A stretch of 38,996 bases of DNA from an uncultured Lachnospiraceae bacterium (GTDB taxonomy: Bacteria > Bacillota > Clostridia > Lachnospirales > Lachnospiraceae): the NCBI GenBank assembly GCA_902786365.1, contig CADACD010000028.1:1-38996 (forward strand), in the 5' to 3' direction. Numbering within the stretch: the first letter of the stretch is position 1; each line of letters begins with the position of its first letter. Of this stretch, positions 31,857-38,996 are shown one piece after another. Position numbers and translations under genes: made by a program. The notes under the pieces are model-generated. The model made no database searches. It saw nothing but the letters and a program-made list of their open reading frames with translations, and had not been told where the DNA came from.

Positions 31857-33158
31857 TTAAAAGAGTTTCTTTTTATATATTCTTCCTGTAACAATTACCA
31901 TTACAACAACTACTACTGCCATTATCAAATCTGCTATCATAGTACCCGAAACAGATATGTTACCAATAAGTACATCTGCCGGAAGCATAAAGGCAGCCAT
32001 AAACGGAATATATCTGACAATTTTCACTAATGCACTATTTCCTTGTGCTAACGGAAGAAAATAAGATACAAGATAGGCAATCGCAACTATCACCTGGTAG
32101 ACACCTGAACCATTTGCCAAATCTTCCGCCTTTGTTATATTTGATGAAACTAGGGCCGCCAGCACAAAATACATTAAAAATCCTATCAACAGGGATATGA
32201 TGCTTACCGTAACCGCCGAGGTACTAAATGCAGTGCTCATATTTTCCTTAAACATATGAATCACAATATTAATCGGGTTGCTGTAGTTGTCAAATGCATT
32301 TTCTGCAATTTTATTTCCTACAAAATATCCCACAAATCCCGACAAAATCCACAACACAACCTGAATCACGGCAACCACATACATGGCAAGAACCTTTCCT
32401 GCGACAATTCCGTATGGTTTCACTGATATCAGAAGATTTTCCATCAGTTTGGAATTTTTTTCAACCACAAGAATCTTACTGATACTCTGCCCATACAATA
32501 TAATCAGCATATAAATGAACAGAATACTTATCATCGGAATGAATACTTCAAGCAATTTTTGTGTCAGGCTTTTGTCTGCATCTTCCACATCTGTAGAAAC
32601 AACATAATTATCACTTCTAATCAGTCTCATATCATTCTCTGAAATTCCGGCAATTGTCAGTTTCGACTCATCAAAATACTCCTCAAAATAATCTGCTATT
32701 TTTGTGACATTTGATTTATGGGTGTTTTCCGAATAATCAATACGAATCTCATAGCTGTTATCTTCACTGTTTTGAATCAGTAATACAGACATTACTTTTT
32801 TTTCATTCTCATCAGCCTCTTCTATCATATCTTTGATATTTTCTTCATTTTCTAGAATTTCTATTTCCAGATTCTGAAGATAATCATTATACTTATTAAA
32901 CTCCAAAACATCAAAATCTTTGATGGCTGTTTCGTTGACAAAATACATTTTTTCTATCTGATTATCTTTTTTATTTTTATCTTTATTTTCCGCCTTTGAA
33001 TCTTTATAGATTCCTACACCTATATTGACTCCGAAAAAAACTGTAAATACGAGAATGCATCCCAAAATCAAAGCAGTCTTAAACGATTTTGCCTTTACAT
33101 TCTGTTCAAATGTAAAACCAAAAACTTCTTTCAAGCCTTTAAACATTCCATTTTTCAT
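31857..33158 (-). CDS. ABC-2 type transporter permease (NatB-like), second subunit
   Basis: A 433-residue permease. One N-terminal membrane helix (about 28-50), a large extracytoplasmic region (about 55-200, rich in Asp, Glu and Asn), then five or six helices in the C-terminal half, the layout of NatB/ABC2_membrane_3 proteins; LLISVKPYGIVAGKVLAMY is the conserved coupling region. It follows the first permease gene directly (stop and ATG adjoin), so the two probably form a heterodimer driven by the ATPase at 34585. Export substrate is unknown; NatAB-type systems move Na+, antibiotics or peptides. Confidence 0.87.
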   Translation of the reverse strand: MKNGMFKGLKEVFGFTFEQNVKAKSFKTALILGCILVFTVFFGVNIGVGIYKDSKAENKDKNKKDNQIEKMYFVNETAIKDFDVLEFNKYNDYLQNLEIEILENEENIKDMIEEADENEKKVMSVLLIQNSEDNSYEIRIDYSENTHKSNVTKIADYFEEYFDESKLTIAGISENDMRLIRSDNYVVSTDVEDADKSLTQKLLEVFIPMISILFIYMLIILYGQSISKILVVEKNSKLMENLLISVKPYGIVAGKVLAMYVVAVIQVVLWILSGFVGYFVGNKIAENAFDNYSNPINIVIHMFKENMSTAFSTSAVTVSIISLLIGFLMYFVLAALVSSNITKAEDLANGSGVYQVIVAIAYLVSYFLPLAQGNSALVKIVRYIPFMAAFMLPADVLIGNISVSGTMIADLIMAVVVVVMVIVTGRIYKKKLF

Positions 33159-34595
33159 TTATTCTTCTCCTTTCATGTTCTTTTCCTGCTGTCTTTCATT
33201 TTCCTGGTGAATTTTTTGCTGTTTACCATCGTTTTTTTTCTGCTTCGAAATATTCATTATATCCTTGATTTTCATTGGCGTTCCGTTATAATAAACCATA
33301 CTCTCATACACATTTGAAACAAATTTTATCATCCATACAATACTGATACACAATAACAGAATGCTGATAATGGATTCTGTGACTTTCATGTATCCTGTGA
33401 TAATCATTCCCGGAGCAACAAACATGGATGTTAAAGGAATATATATCACTATGCTTCTTATTAAAGAGGCCTTAATGAATGAATTACTCGTTACCAGAAA
33501 CATTGCTGCATATCCGCTGATAACAAGTATCAGTGAATAGATTTTCATTCCTTCTGCAATTTCTTCCAATTTACTCACAGATGCCCCAGCAAGGCCTGCA
33601 ATCAGTCCATACAATAAAAATCCACCGATAAAAATAATAATTGCAAATATGATATTATATAAATTAACCCCCGAGAAAGTTGACATTTTCAATACTCTCT
33701 CCATGGCTCCTGGCAGATATATGCCAAAAATCACACTATTTATCACAATTGATACAATAAACGAAATGAACACTAAAAATATCTGTATAAACATTACCGT
33801 AATACTTGCAAATACCTTCCCGACAATGATTGCCATTGGTTTTACAGATGTAAGCAGGAATTCCATTACTTTTGATGCCTTTTCTGTTACAATATTCATT
33901 CCTACTCTCTCTCCACCAAATGCAAGTACAAATAATGTAACTGTCACAAGAACATAAACTACCCAGTATTTACTTTTCTCATCTCCACTTGATTTTTCAC
34001 TGCTATCTGACTTATTATTCATTTCATCTAATTCTTTCTGATAAGTTATTACATTGGCAGAATCAACAATTTTTTTCTGTTTCTCATCAAGTGTTATATT
34101 TTTGATAATCAGCTTTTTGAAATTTGCTTTGATAAATTCACTGTAATCATTCACATCATCTGAATCAATCTTTGTTTCTTTGCTATAAATAATTTCTGTA
34201 TCGAATGAGCCATTCAGATAGACAATATTCATATACACATAATCCGCATTCTCATCAAATGTATAGATATCTTTCATCTTTGTATTCCCATTCATCTTTG
34301 ACAAATCCAGCTCTGCCGGCTCATATTCAATTTCTGCATAAATATTAGAATCTTTTTTCTCTTTCAATACATCAGTATTTTCAAGAAGATTAAATTCTGT
34401 AAGATCTATAACTTTTACCTTTTTGATATTGGTATGCTTTACCTTATCATCCTGATTGAGCAGTGTAACAACCGGTACTGAAAACAGCGCTATGATACAC
34501 ATAATGATTGTCACGATTTTCAATGATTTTGCTTTTAAGCTCTGTGATACTGTAAATGTATATATCTCTTTTAAACCTAATAAATTATTCTTCAT
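33159..34595 (-). CDS. ABC-2 type transporter permease (NatB-like), first subunit
   Basis: A 478-residue permease with the same architecture as its neighbour: N-terminal helix (about 25-47), extracytoplasmic region (about 48-215), then helices, with LLTSVKPMAIIVGKVFASI matching the LLISVKPYGIVAGKV block of the second subunit; the two are clearly paralogues. The C-terminal tail is polar and Lys/Gln-rich (KQKKNDGKQQKIHQENERQQ), unlike the second subunit, and probably cytosolic. Its ATG overlaps the end of the ATPase gene by 11 bp. Confidence 0.87.
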   Translation of the reverse strand: MKNNLLGLKEIYTFTVSQSLKAKSLKIVTIIMCIIALFSVPVVTLLNQDDKVKHTNIKKVKVIDLTEFNLLENTDVLKEKKDSNIYAEIEYEPAELDLSKMNGNTKMKDIYTFDENADYVYMNIVYLNGSFDTEIIYSKETKIDSDDVNDYSEFIKANFKKLIIKNITLDEKQKKIVDSANVITYQKELDEMNNKSDSSEKSSGDEKSKYWVVYVLVTVTLFVLAFGGERVGMNIVTEKASKVMEFLLTSVKPMAIIVGKVFASITVMFIQIFLVFISFIVSIVINSVIFGIYLPGAMERVLKMSTFSGVNLYNIIFAIIIFIGGFLLYGLIAGLAGASVSKLEEIAEGMKIYSLILVISGYAAMFLVTSNSFIKASLIRSIVIYIPLTSMFVAPGMIITGYMKVTESIISILLLCISIVWMIKFVSNVYESMVYYNGTPMKIKDIMNISKQKKNDGKQQKIHQENERQQEKNMKGEE

Positions 34596-35520
34596 GGCTG
34601 GTTCCCACCTTTTCTACAAAGATTTCATGCAGTGAAGGTTCTCTAAGTTCAAACTTTATCACATTGATTTTCTGACTGACAATCTCACTTAAAAACTGCA
34701 TTGCCTGTTCTTCACTCTTTACTTTAATTTCATATTCTGAGGCGTTTTTACTTACTTGTGCAAAATCAAATCTTGAAATAATACCTTCAATATCTTCCTC
34801 ACATCTCACATGCATATTCACTCTTCCATAGCTCTTTTTGATATCATTTAAGTTGCCGCTAAGAACTGCATTTCCGCGATTCAAAATCGTAATATCCGTA
34901 CAAAATTCCTCAATTGTTGCCATTTGATGGCTTGACATAATCAGATATTTTCCCTTATCAATTTCCTCCCTGATAATTGTCTTAAATAAATCTGCATTGA
35001 CAGGATCCAAACCACTAAGTGGTTCGTCTAATATAATCAATTCCGGATCAGAAATAAGAGCTGCCATGAGCTGGATTTTTTGCTGGTTACCTTTTGACAG
35101 CTGGTCTGCATTCATTGATTTTGGCTTTTTATTCTTTACTGCTTTCGGATAAATATATTCCTCAACTTCCAGTCTTTCTGCCCAATATTTTATTCGCTTC
35201 TTCGCCTCTTGATTTGGTACTTTTTTTAGTTTTGCAAAATATAAAAGCTGATCCATCAATGTATATTTAGGGTACAAACCTCTCTCTTCAGCGAGATATC
35301 CTATATTTGTCTCTATCACATCTAACTGCTTGCCGTTCCATAATACCTCACCATTATCCCTTGAAAGCATTCCAAGAATGATTCTGATGGTTGTTGTCTT
35401 TCCTGCACCATTTGTTCCCAAAAGTGCATATACTCCAGGTTCCTTCATTGAAAAACTGATGTTATTGACAACTGTTTTTTCTCCGTATTTTTTTACAATA
35501 TTCTTCACTTCTAATGACAT
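34585..35520 (-). CDS. ABC transporter ATP-binding protein (NatA-like)
   Basis: A 311-residue ATPase. Walker A LLGTNGAGKTTTIRIIL, Q-loop GYLAEERGLYPKYT, signature region LSKGNQQKIQLMAAL (LSKGN in place of LSGGQ), Walker B LIILDEPLSGLDP and H-loop MSSHQM. The C-terminal 80 residues form the extra domain of NatA-like exporters. LSKGNQQK is characteristic of NatA and DrrA-like proteins, so a heterodimeric exporter with the two permeases is expected. A strong promoter lies upstream (35615-35643) and AGAGGT is about 8 nt before the ATG. Confidence 0.93.
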   Translation of the reverse strand: MSLEVKNIVKKYGEKTVVNNISFSMKEPGVYALLGTNGAGKTTTIRIILGMLSRDNGEVLWNGKQLDVIETNIGYLAEERGLYPKYTLMDQLLYFAKLKKVPNQEAKKRIKYWAERLEVEEYIYPKAVKNKKPKSMNADQLSKGNQQKIQLMAALISDPELIILDEPLSGLDPVNADLFKTIIREEIDKGKYLIMSSHQMATIEEFCTDITILNRGNAVLSGNLNDIKKSYGRVNMHVRCEEDIEGIISRFDFAQVSKNASEYEIKVKSEEQAMQFLSEIVSQKINVIKFELREPSLHEIFVEKVGTSHEE

Positions 35521-35544
35521 ACCTTTTTACCTCTTTCCTGCTTG

Positions 35545-35582
35545 ATTCATTAATCTGATTCGTTCACACGATTCATTCATCA
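35545..35582. repeat. Three GATTCRTT direct repeats in the ABC operon leader
   Basis: GATTCATT, GATTCGTT and GATTCATT occur about 14-15 bp apart between the promoter and the ATPase ribosome site. They may be regulator sites or simple repeats. Confidence 0.35.
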
Positions 35583-35614
35583 AATTTATTCTATATTCTC
35601 ATATCTAAAGAAAT

Positions 35615-35643
35615 TTTATACCATTTCTACTTTGTATTGTCAA
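35615..35643 (-). promoter_or_regulatory. Promoter of the ABC transporter operon
   Basis: On the minus strand TTGACA (35643-35638), 17-nt spacer, TATAAA (35620-35615), about 95 nt before the ATPase ATG. Confidence 0.75.
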
Positions 35644-35725
35644 GTAGTATTTCTATTATAAAAATCTATATGACTATCCGGTTATTGTTCAAAGACGCAC
35701 GACTGATATACCGCCCTCCAACTCT

Positions 35726-36379
35726 CTACCTGTTCAATGCCTCTTTTGCCAGTTCATCTGCCATATCATTATATTTATCATTTGAATGACCTTTTACCTT
35801 GACAAATTGTATCTCTACTTTCTTTGCTATTTCATCAAAATATTGTTTGTATGCTTTTGTACCTTCTTTGTTCGTCCTCCACTCTCCCAGACACCACTTT
35901 GCAATTCCTTCATAGTCATGATAAATGACTACCTTCTTTTTATGATGTGATACTGCATAGTCCATCGCCGCCATAGCACCGGCAATCTCTCCTGCCACAT
36001 TATTCATAGCTGCTAATTTGCCATCTGATATTTTTTTACTGAATTTCATTTCCTGCACTCCGTCCAATATGACCATTCCATAAGAAAAATCCGTCTCGCT
36101 CCCATTATAGCTTCCATCTACATAAGCAATGATAGTGTCCGGTTCTATTGATTCAATTTTTTCTGATGTTGTAACCCTTTTACATAATATAGTATCTTTG
36201 TTTTCTTTTTTTGTCAGGCTGCCATTGCCATTTTGAATAAATGCCTGCGCCTCCTCCATTGTCTTAAAGCTCTTATATTCTGCACCTGCAAATCCATGTA
36301 CCTGTGCCTTACATTCCTCCCAATTGTGAAATATTCCTTTTTTTCTTCCATTTCTCACTGCATAAAATTTTCCTGCCAA
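35726..36379 (-). CDS. rnhA: Ribonuclease H1 with N-terminal hybrid-binding domain
   Basis: A 217-residue RNase HI. The N-terminal hybrid-binding (viroplasmin-like) domain reads AGKFYAVRNGRKKGIFHNWE through about residue 45. The catalytic domain starts near 78: IIAYVDGSYNG (Asp), AGEIAGAMAAMDYA (Glu), VVIYHDYEGIAKW (Asp) and DKYNDMADELAKEAL (Asp) complete the DEDD set. It degrades the RNA of RNA-DNA hybrids. The start is taken as TTG at 36379 because GGGAGG is 8 nt upstream and family members begin at this point (M-AGKFYAV); an ATG at 36421 would add 14 residues with no counterpart. Confidence 0.92.
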   Translation of the reverse strand: MAGKFYAVRNGRKKGIFHNWEECKAQVHGFAGAEYKSFKTMEEAQAFIQNGNGSLTKKENKDTILCKRVTTSEKIESIEPDTIIAYVDGSYNGSETDFSYGMVILDGVQEMKFSKKISDGKLAAMNNVAGEIAGAMAAMDYAVSHHKKKVVIYHDYEGIAKWCLGEWRTNKEGTKAYKQYFDEIAKKVEIQFVKVKGHSNDKYNDMADELAKEALNR

Positions 36380-36511
36380 TTTACATACCTCCCAATGTTG
36401 AATTGTTTTTCCCTCATTCATTTAAATCTACTATTTAGAACCTTTTCCAGATTGTCCAAAAACAATTTTAGAATTCTAATCTCTCCTGATTTGCATGAAA
36501 CATTTATGATA

Positions 36512-37081
36512 CTAGATTTCAGAAATAATACTCCAATTTCTTACCAAATGCTCCAGCTTGTAAACTGCATTTGCAGGACTGGTGGATGGTAACAGCACCG
36601 CCTCCATCTTTGTTTTTTCCAAACAATATTTATCATATAATTTTTTTGCCACTTTTCCATTCACAAAAATTTTTTCAATACAACTAGCTACTATAATACG
36701 ATTGATGTCGCTTACCTTTACATTTTTTATACTACTATCATCCGAACCAATGATATCACATTCTGATATAACATCCCACAAAGCTATATGATGCCGGATA
36801 AGAAAATTTGTTTTTTCCTCGACAGAGGCGCCATAAATACTATTTTCATCTTTCTCATAAATCAGTCCTAGCACCTTCCAAAATCGATTTTGTTTATGTC
36901 CATAATAAAATTTGTTTTCTCTTGACTTGACAGAAGGAAAACTTCCCAGAATGAGTATCCTTGAATTATTATCATAAACAGGCTCAAATGTATGTTTCAA
37001 CCTTATGTATTCTTTCTGCTCTTTTGGATAATCAGATATCCTAGTCGATTTATTTCCAATTTTTTTATTATTTTGTTCCAT
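36512..37081 (-). CDS. DNA-deoxyinosine (hypoxanthine) glycosylase, uracil-DNA glycosylase superfamily
   Basis: A 189-residue protein with LILGSFPSVKSRENKFYYGH (motif 1 and substrate strand), NRFWKVLGLIYE, HIALWDVISECDIIGSDD and LLPSTSPANAVYKLEHL (motif 2), the pattern of the mismatch/hypoxanthine-DNA glycosylase group. It would remove deaminated adenine (hypoxanthine) from DNA in base-excision repair. No ribosome site stronger than an A-rich stretch is seen; the ATG at 37081 begins MEQNNKKIG. RNase H1 lies 130 bp downstream on the same strand. Confidence 0.88.
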   Translation of the reverse strand: MEQNNKKIGNKSTRISDYPKEQKEYIRLKHTFEPVYDNNSRILILGSFPSVKSRENKFYYGHKQNRFWKVLGLIYEKDENSIYGASVEEKTNFLIRHHIALWDVISECDIIGSDDSSIKNVKVSDINRIIVASCIEKIFVNGKVAKKLYDKYCLEKTKMEAVLLPSTSPANAVYKLEHLVRNWSIISEI

Positions 37082-37221
37082 ACTCTCATATTACCTTATT
37101 TAAGTACTTCTTTCTTACACAATTTCTTTTTTCTTTTTTTATTACAGTTTTATTACTTCGTATTTTCCTTCTTTCATCACTTACTGTTTTCAAAACCTTA
37201 AAAACTACATTCAAACAGAAC

Positions 37222-37277
37222 AAAAAGAGGATATGAATTGTATCAAATACTCATACAAAACACCAATATCCTCTTTT
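37222..37277 (-). terminator. Terminator of the SPFH/Arc-like operon
   Basis: AAAAGAGGATAT (37223-37234) pairs with ATATCCTCTTTT (37266-37277), 12-bp stem with a 31-nt loop, followed on the minus strand by TTTTTGTTC. It lies 20 bp after the Arc-like gene. Confidence 0.6.
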
Positions 37278-37296
37278 AAAATGAATGATAGAATTA

Positions 37297-37497
37297 TTAC
37301 TTTATATCCAACTCTGGTGAAACATCCATTTCTTCAGAAACATATTTACCATTCTTCTTTCTTTGACGGACACATTCTGTAAGTAAATATTCTATCTGAC
37401 CATTGACTGATCGAAAATCATCCTCTGCCCAGGCAGCAATGGCATCATAAAGTTTTGCCGACAATCTTAAAGGAACTTGTTTTTTACTTTCTGCCAT
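37297..37497 (-). CDS. Arc-like ribbon-helix-helix DNA-binding protein
   Basis: A 66-residue protein starting [20 protein letters not shown] with the ribbon-helix-helix pattern: a beta-strand (VPLRLS), helix A ([14 protein letters not shown]) and helix B ([18 protein letters not shown]). It is the Arc/MetJ type that binds DNA as dimers of dimers. The ATG at 37497 is preferred on family grounds, with GGGAAGTG 9-12 nt upstream; an ATG at 37524 would add 9 residues. It follows the SPFH gene by 56 bp and is the natural candidate to bind the double palindrome in the operon promoter. No toxin gene adjoins, so a toxin-antitoxin role is unlikely. Confidence 0.82.
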   Translation of the reverse strand: MAESKKQVPLRLSAKLYDAIAAWAEDDFRSVNGQIEYLLTECVRQRKKNGKYVSEEMDVSPELDIK

Positions 37498-37552
37498 TCT
37501 ATCAATCACTTCCCATACATTCATGACATTGATTTATCATATTGATACAATT

Positions 37553-38560
37553 TTAATACAAACTTCCCGAATTGACAACCGGCTGTGCATCATGATTTCC
37601 ACAAAGTACCACTAACAGATTAGATACCATAGCTGCCTTTCTCTCCTCATCCAGCTCTACTGTGTTCTTCTCACTCAATCTTTCCAATGCCATCTCTACC
37701 ATACCAACTGCACCATCTACTATCATCTTTCTCGCATCAATGATTGCCGATGCCTGCTGACGCTGTAACATCACTGCCGCGATTTCTGTGGCATATGCCA
37801 GATAAGTAATTCTTGCCTCTATAATCTCAATTCCTGCTTCTGTTACCTTTGTCTGTATCTCTTCTCTAATCCTGTTAGCCACTACGTCACTAGAGCCACG
37901 CAGACTTCCCTCATCCGCAATACCATCACCTGTCGTATCAACATTCGGTGCCACATCATAAGGATAAATTCTCACAATATTACGCAATGCTGCATCGCAT
38001 TGTAATGATAAAAATTCTTTATAGTTATCTACATTGAATGCTGCCTTGGCAGTATCTACCACCTTCCACGTCACTGCAATTCCAATTTCGATAGGATTTC
38101 CAAGACAATCATTAATTTTCTGTTTGTTATTATTTAATGTCATAATCTTTAATGACATTTTATTTGATACAGATACATTTACTTGCTGTACCCCCTCTTG
38201 ATTATGAGTAGCTATATTTTTAGCCGTATTGACATCTCCACTCTGACTGAGTCTTGTCTTTGCCGCCGGATTAACTGCTATACAGAATGGATTCACAAAA
38301 TAAAACCCTGCCTCTTTTAATGTGCCAATATACTTTCCAAACAAAGTTAATACCAATGCCTCCTGCGGCTTGAGCACTTTTAATCCCAAACATAAAATCC
38401 ATGCCAGACTCAAAACTATTATAGCTGGTACCATTATAAAGGGATTCTCATCAAATTTCATACCCAGAGCCAATACGATAAAAGCAACTATATAAATACA
38501 AATTATCAATAATAACCCCGCCATTCCATTTTTCTTCTTGCTTAAAATAATTTCTTTCAT
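37553..38560 (-). CDS. SPFH/Band 7 membrane scaffold protein
   Basis: A 335-residue protein with two N-terminal membrane helices (about 15-34 and 40-62) and then an SPFH (stomatin/prohibitin/flotillin) domain: LKPQEALVLTLFGKYIGTL, GIAVTWKVVDTAKAAFNV and VTEAGIEIIEARITYLAYA, followed by a helical region (AAVMLQRQQASAIIDARKMI). SPFH proteins form membrane-associated rings that organise microdomains or guard proteases. AAAGGAGG is 8 nt before the ATG. It is the first gene of a two-gene operon with the Arc-like protein, and its promoter is overlaid by a 37-bp palindrome. Confidence 0.92.
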   Translation of the reverse strand: MKEIILSKKKNGMAGLLLIICIYIVAFIVLALGMKFDENPFIMVPAIIVLSLAWILCLGLKVLKPQEALVLTLFGKYIGTLKEAGFYFVNPFCIAVNPAAKTRLSQSGDVNTAKNIATHNQEGVQQVNVSVSNKMSLKIMTLNNNKQKINDCLGNPIEIGIAVTWKVVDTAKAAFNVDNYKEFLSLQCDAALRNIVRIYPYDVAPNVDTTGDGIADEGSLRGSSDVVANRIREEIQTKVTEAGIEIIEARITYLAYATEIAAVMLQRQQASAIIDARKMIVDGAVGMVEMALERLSEKNTVELDEERKAAMVSNLLVVLCGNHDAQPVVNSGSLY

Positions 38561-38723
38561 GATTGTAACCTCCTTTGAAAGCTAATAATGTAAAGTAATC
38601 AATTTATGTGCACATATCAGCATTAAATACTATCACCTAATACTAATGTTACTGTAATTGCTTATTTTAATATGTTTTCTCTCTATGCAACAGATTAAAT
38701 TTTGCGTTTTCTTTTGCATATCA

Positions 38724-38760
38724 GTATTATGATGATATCATTATGATATCATCATAATAC
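38724..38760. promoter_or_regulatory. Double operator palindrome in the SPFH promoter
   Basis: A near-perfect 37-bp palindrome: arms of 18 bp starting GTATTATGATGATATCAT around one central T. It contains two copies of the 10-bp palindrome ATGATATCAT separated by one base. It covers the spacer and -10 box of the promoter at 38743-38771, so binding there would block transcription. Confidence 0.75.
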
Positions 38761-38771
38761 ATTTTTGTCAA
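38743..38771 (-). promoter_or_regulatory. Promoter of the SPFH/Arc-like operon
   Basis: On the minus strand TTGACA (38771-38766), 17-nt spacer, TATCAT (38748-38743). The predicted leader to the SPFH ATG is about 175 nt. Confidence 0.68.
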
Positions 38772-38895
38772 CAAATTTATTTGCTCTTTTTTGAGGTTCT
38801 AATTTCCATCTACAGACCGCGCTGATATTTTTGTCGAATTTTACCTGACTGCAAATCGAACAGTCATTAGAAATTTCTGAGAAATTATCTAATAA

Positions 38896-38927
38896 ACAAA
38901 AAAAAGAACAGACGTTTTCGTCTGTTC
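38896..38927 (-). terminator. Intrinsic terminator of a gene beyond the right edge
   Basis: On the minus strand GAACAGACG pairs with CGTCTGTTC (38927-38906) around an AAAA loop, followed by TTTTTTTTG. It belongs to a minus-strand transcript coming from outside the window. The segment 38928-38996 has no open reading frame I would support. Confidence 0.88.
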
Positions 38928-38996
38928 ATATATTCACTGCTTTCATTACTACTTTTCGCTATTCAAAAGTTTTGTACCTTCAAAACTACACATCAA

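Noticed and set aside
37297-38560. Toxin-antitoxin pair with the Arc-like protein as antitoxin
   Set aside because: The partner is a 335-residue SPFH membrane scaffold, not a toxin family, and gene order and size do not fit.

Overview
The window looks like a chromosome segment of a low-GC Gram-positive Clostridia member, most probably a Lachnospiraceae gut bacterium. Evidence: AT-rich DNA with AGGAGG-type ribosome sites and textbook TTGACA-N17-TATAAT promoters; the paired GGGtGRT and NifU-like scaffold genes; the ispF-cysS-mrnC-rlmB order; kinases carrying HRDISPDN; and dispersed hairpin-rich intergenic repeats. I cannot fix the genus.

Positions 1 to about 4010 are the right-hand part of an integrated mobile element (prophage-like or integrative element). 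It has a lysogeny-type switch: an XRE repressor gene (889-1275, +) diverges from an operon of three tiny genes (724 down to 102, -) that includes two related excisionase-like helix-turn-helix proteins. The leftward promoter is a perfect consensus. A second block carries a 35-residue protein, a small XRE regulator and a voltage-sensor-type K+ channel. A tyrosine integrase (2790-3917) closes the element and is followed by five copies of GTTCCTTAC, likely arm-type recombinase sites. The other end lies outside the window.

From 4047 to 14059 the chromosome runs almost entirely on the minus strand: a GGGtGRT protein with its Fe-S scaffold partner, a Nudix hydrolase, a membrane-anchored GH25 lysozyme, tRNA-Thr (+), the operon ispF - (11-codon leader ORF) - cysS - mrnC - rlmB, tRNA-Val and tRNA-Met, a CPBP protease and an unknown protein. 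IspF carries an unusual CX2CX2C tail. A lone plus-strand gene (14349-14816) encodes an acidic single-pass membrane protein. Next come argS, a UDPGP-type nucleotidyltransferase, a disordered basic protein, a UvrD-like helicase and gltX, followed by a repeat-rich spacer (22411-22650) of UUCG-capped palindromes.

From 38560 back to 22733 all genes are again on the minus strand. An SPFH membrane protein and an Arc-like ribbon-helix-helix protein share a promoter covered by a double ATGATATCAT operator. Then follow a deoxyinosine glycosylase, an RNase H1 and a NatA/NatB-like ABC exporter. A signalling and envelope cluster comes last: PP2C phosphatase, a Ser/Thr kinase with zinc-ribbon N-terminus and leucine-rich-repeat C-terminus, a two-pass membrane protein whose 23-residue repeats are broken by a 17-bp duplication, and the MoxR - DUF58 - transglutaminase trio. 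The arrangement suggests that reversible phosphorylation controls an envelope-associated machine (inference).

The most interesting items are the frameshifted repeat protein, the Cys-rich IspF tail and leader ORF before cysS, the SPFH/Arc operator, the integrase-proximal repeats, and the K+ channel carried on a mobile element.
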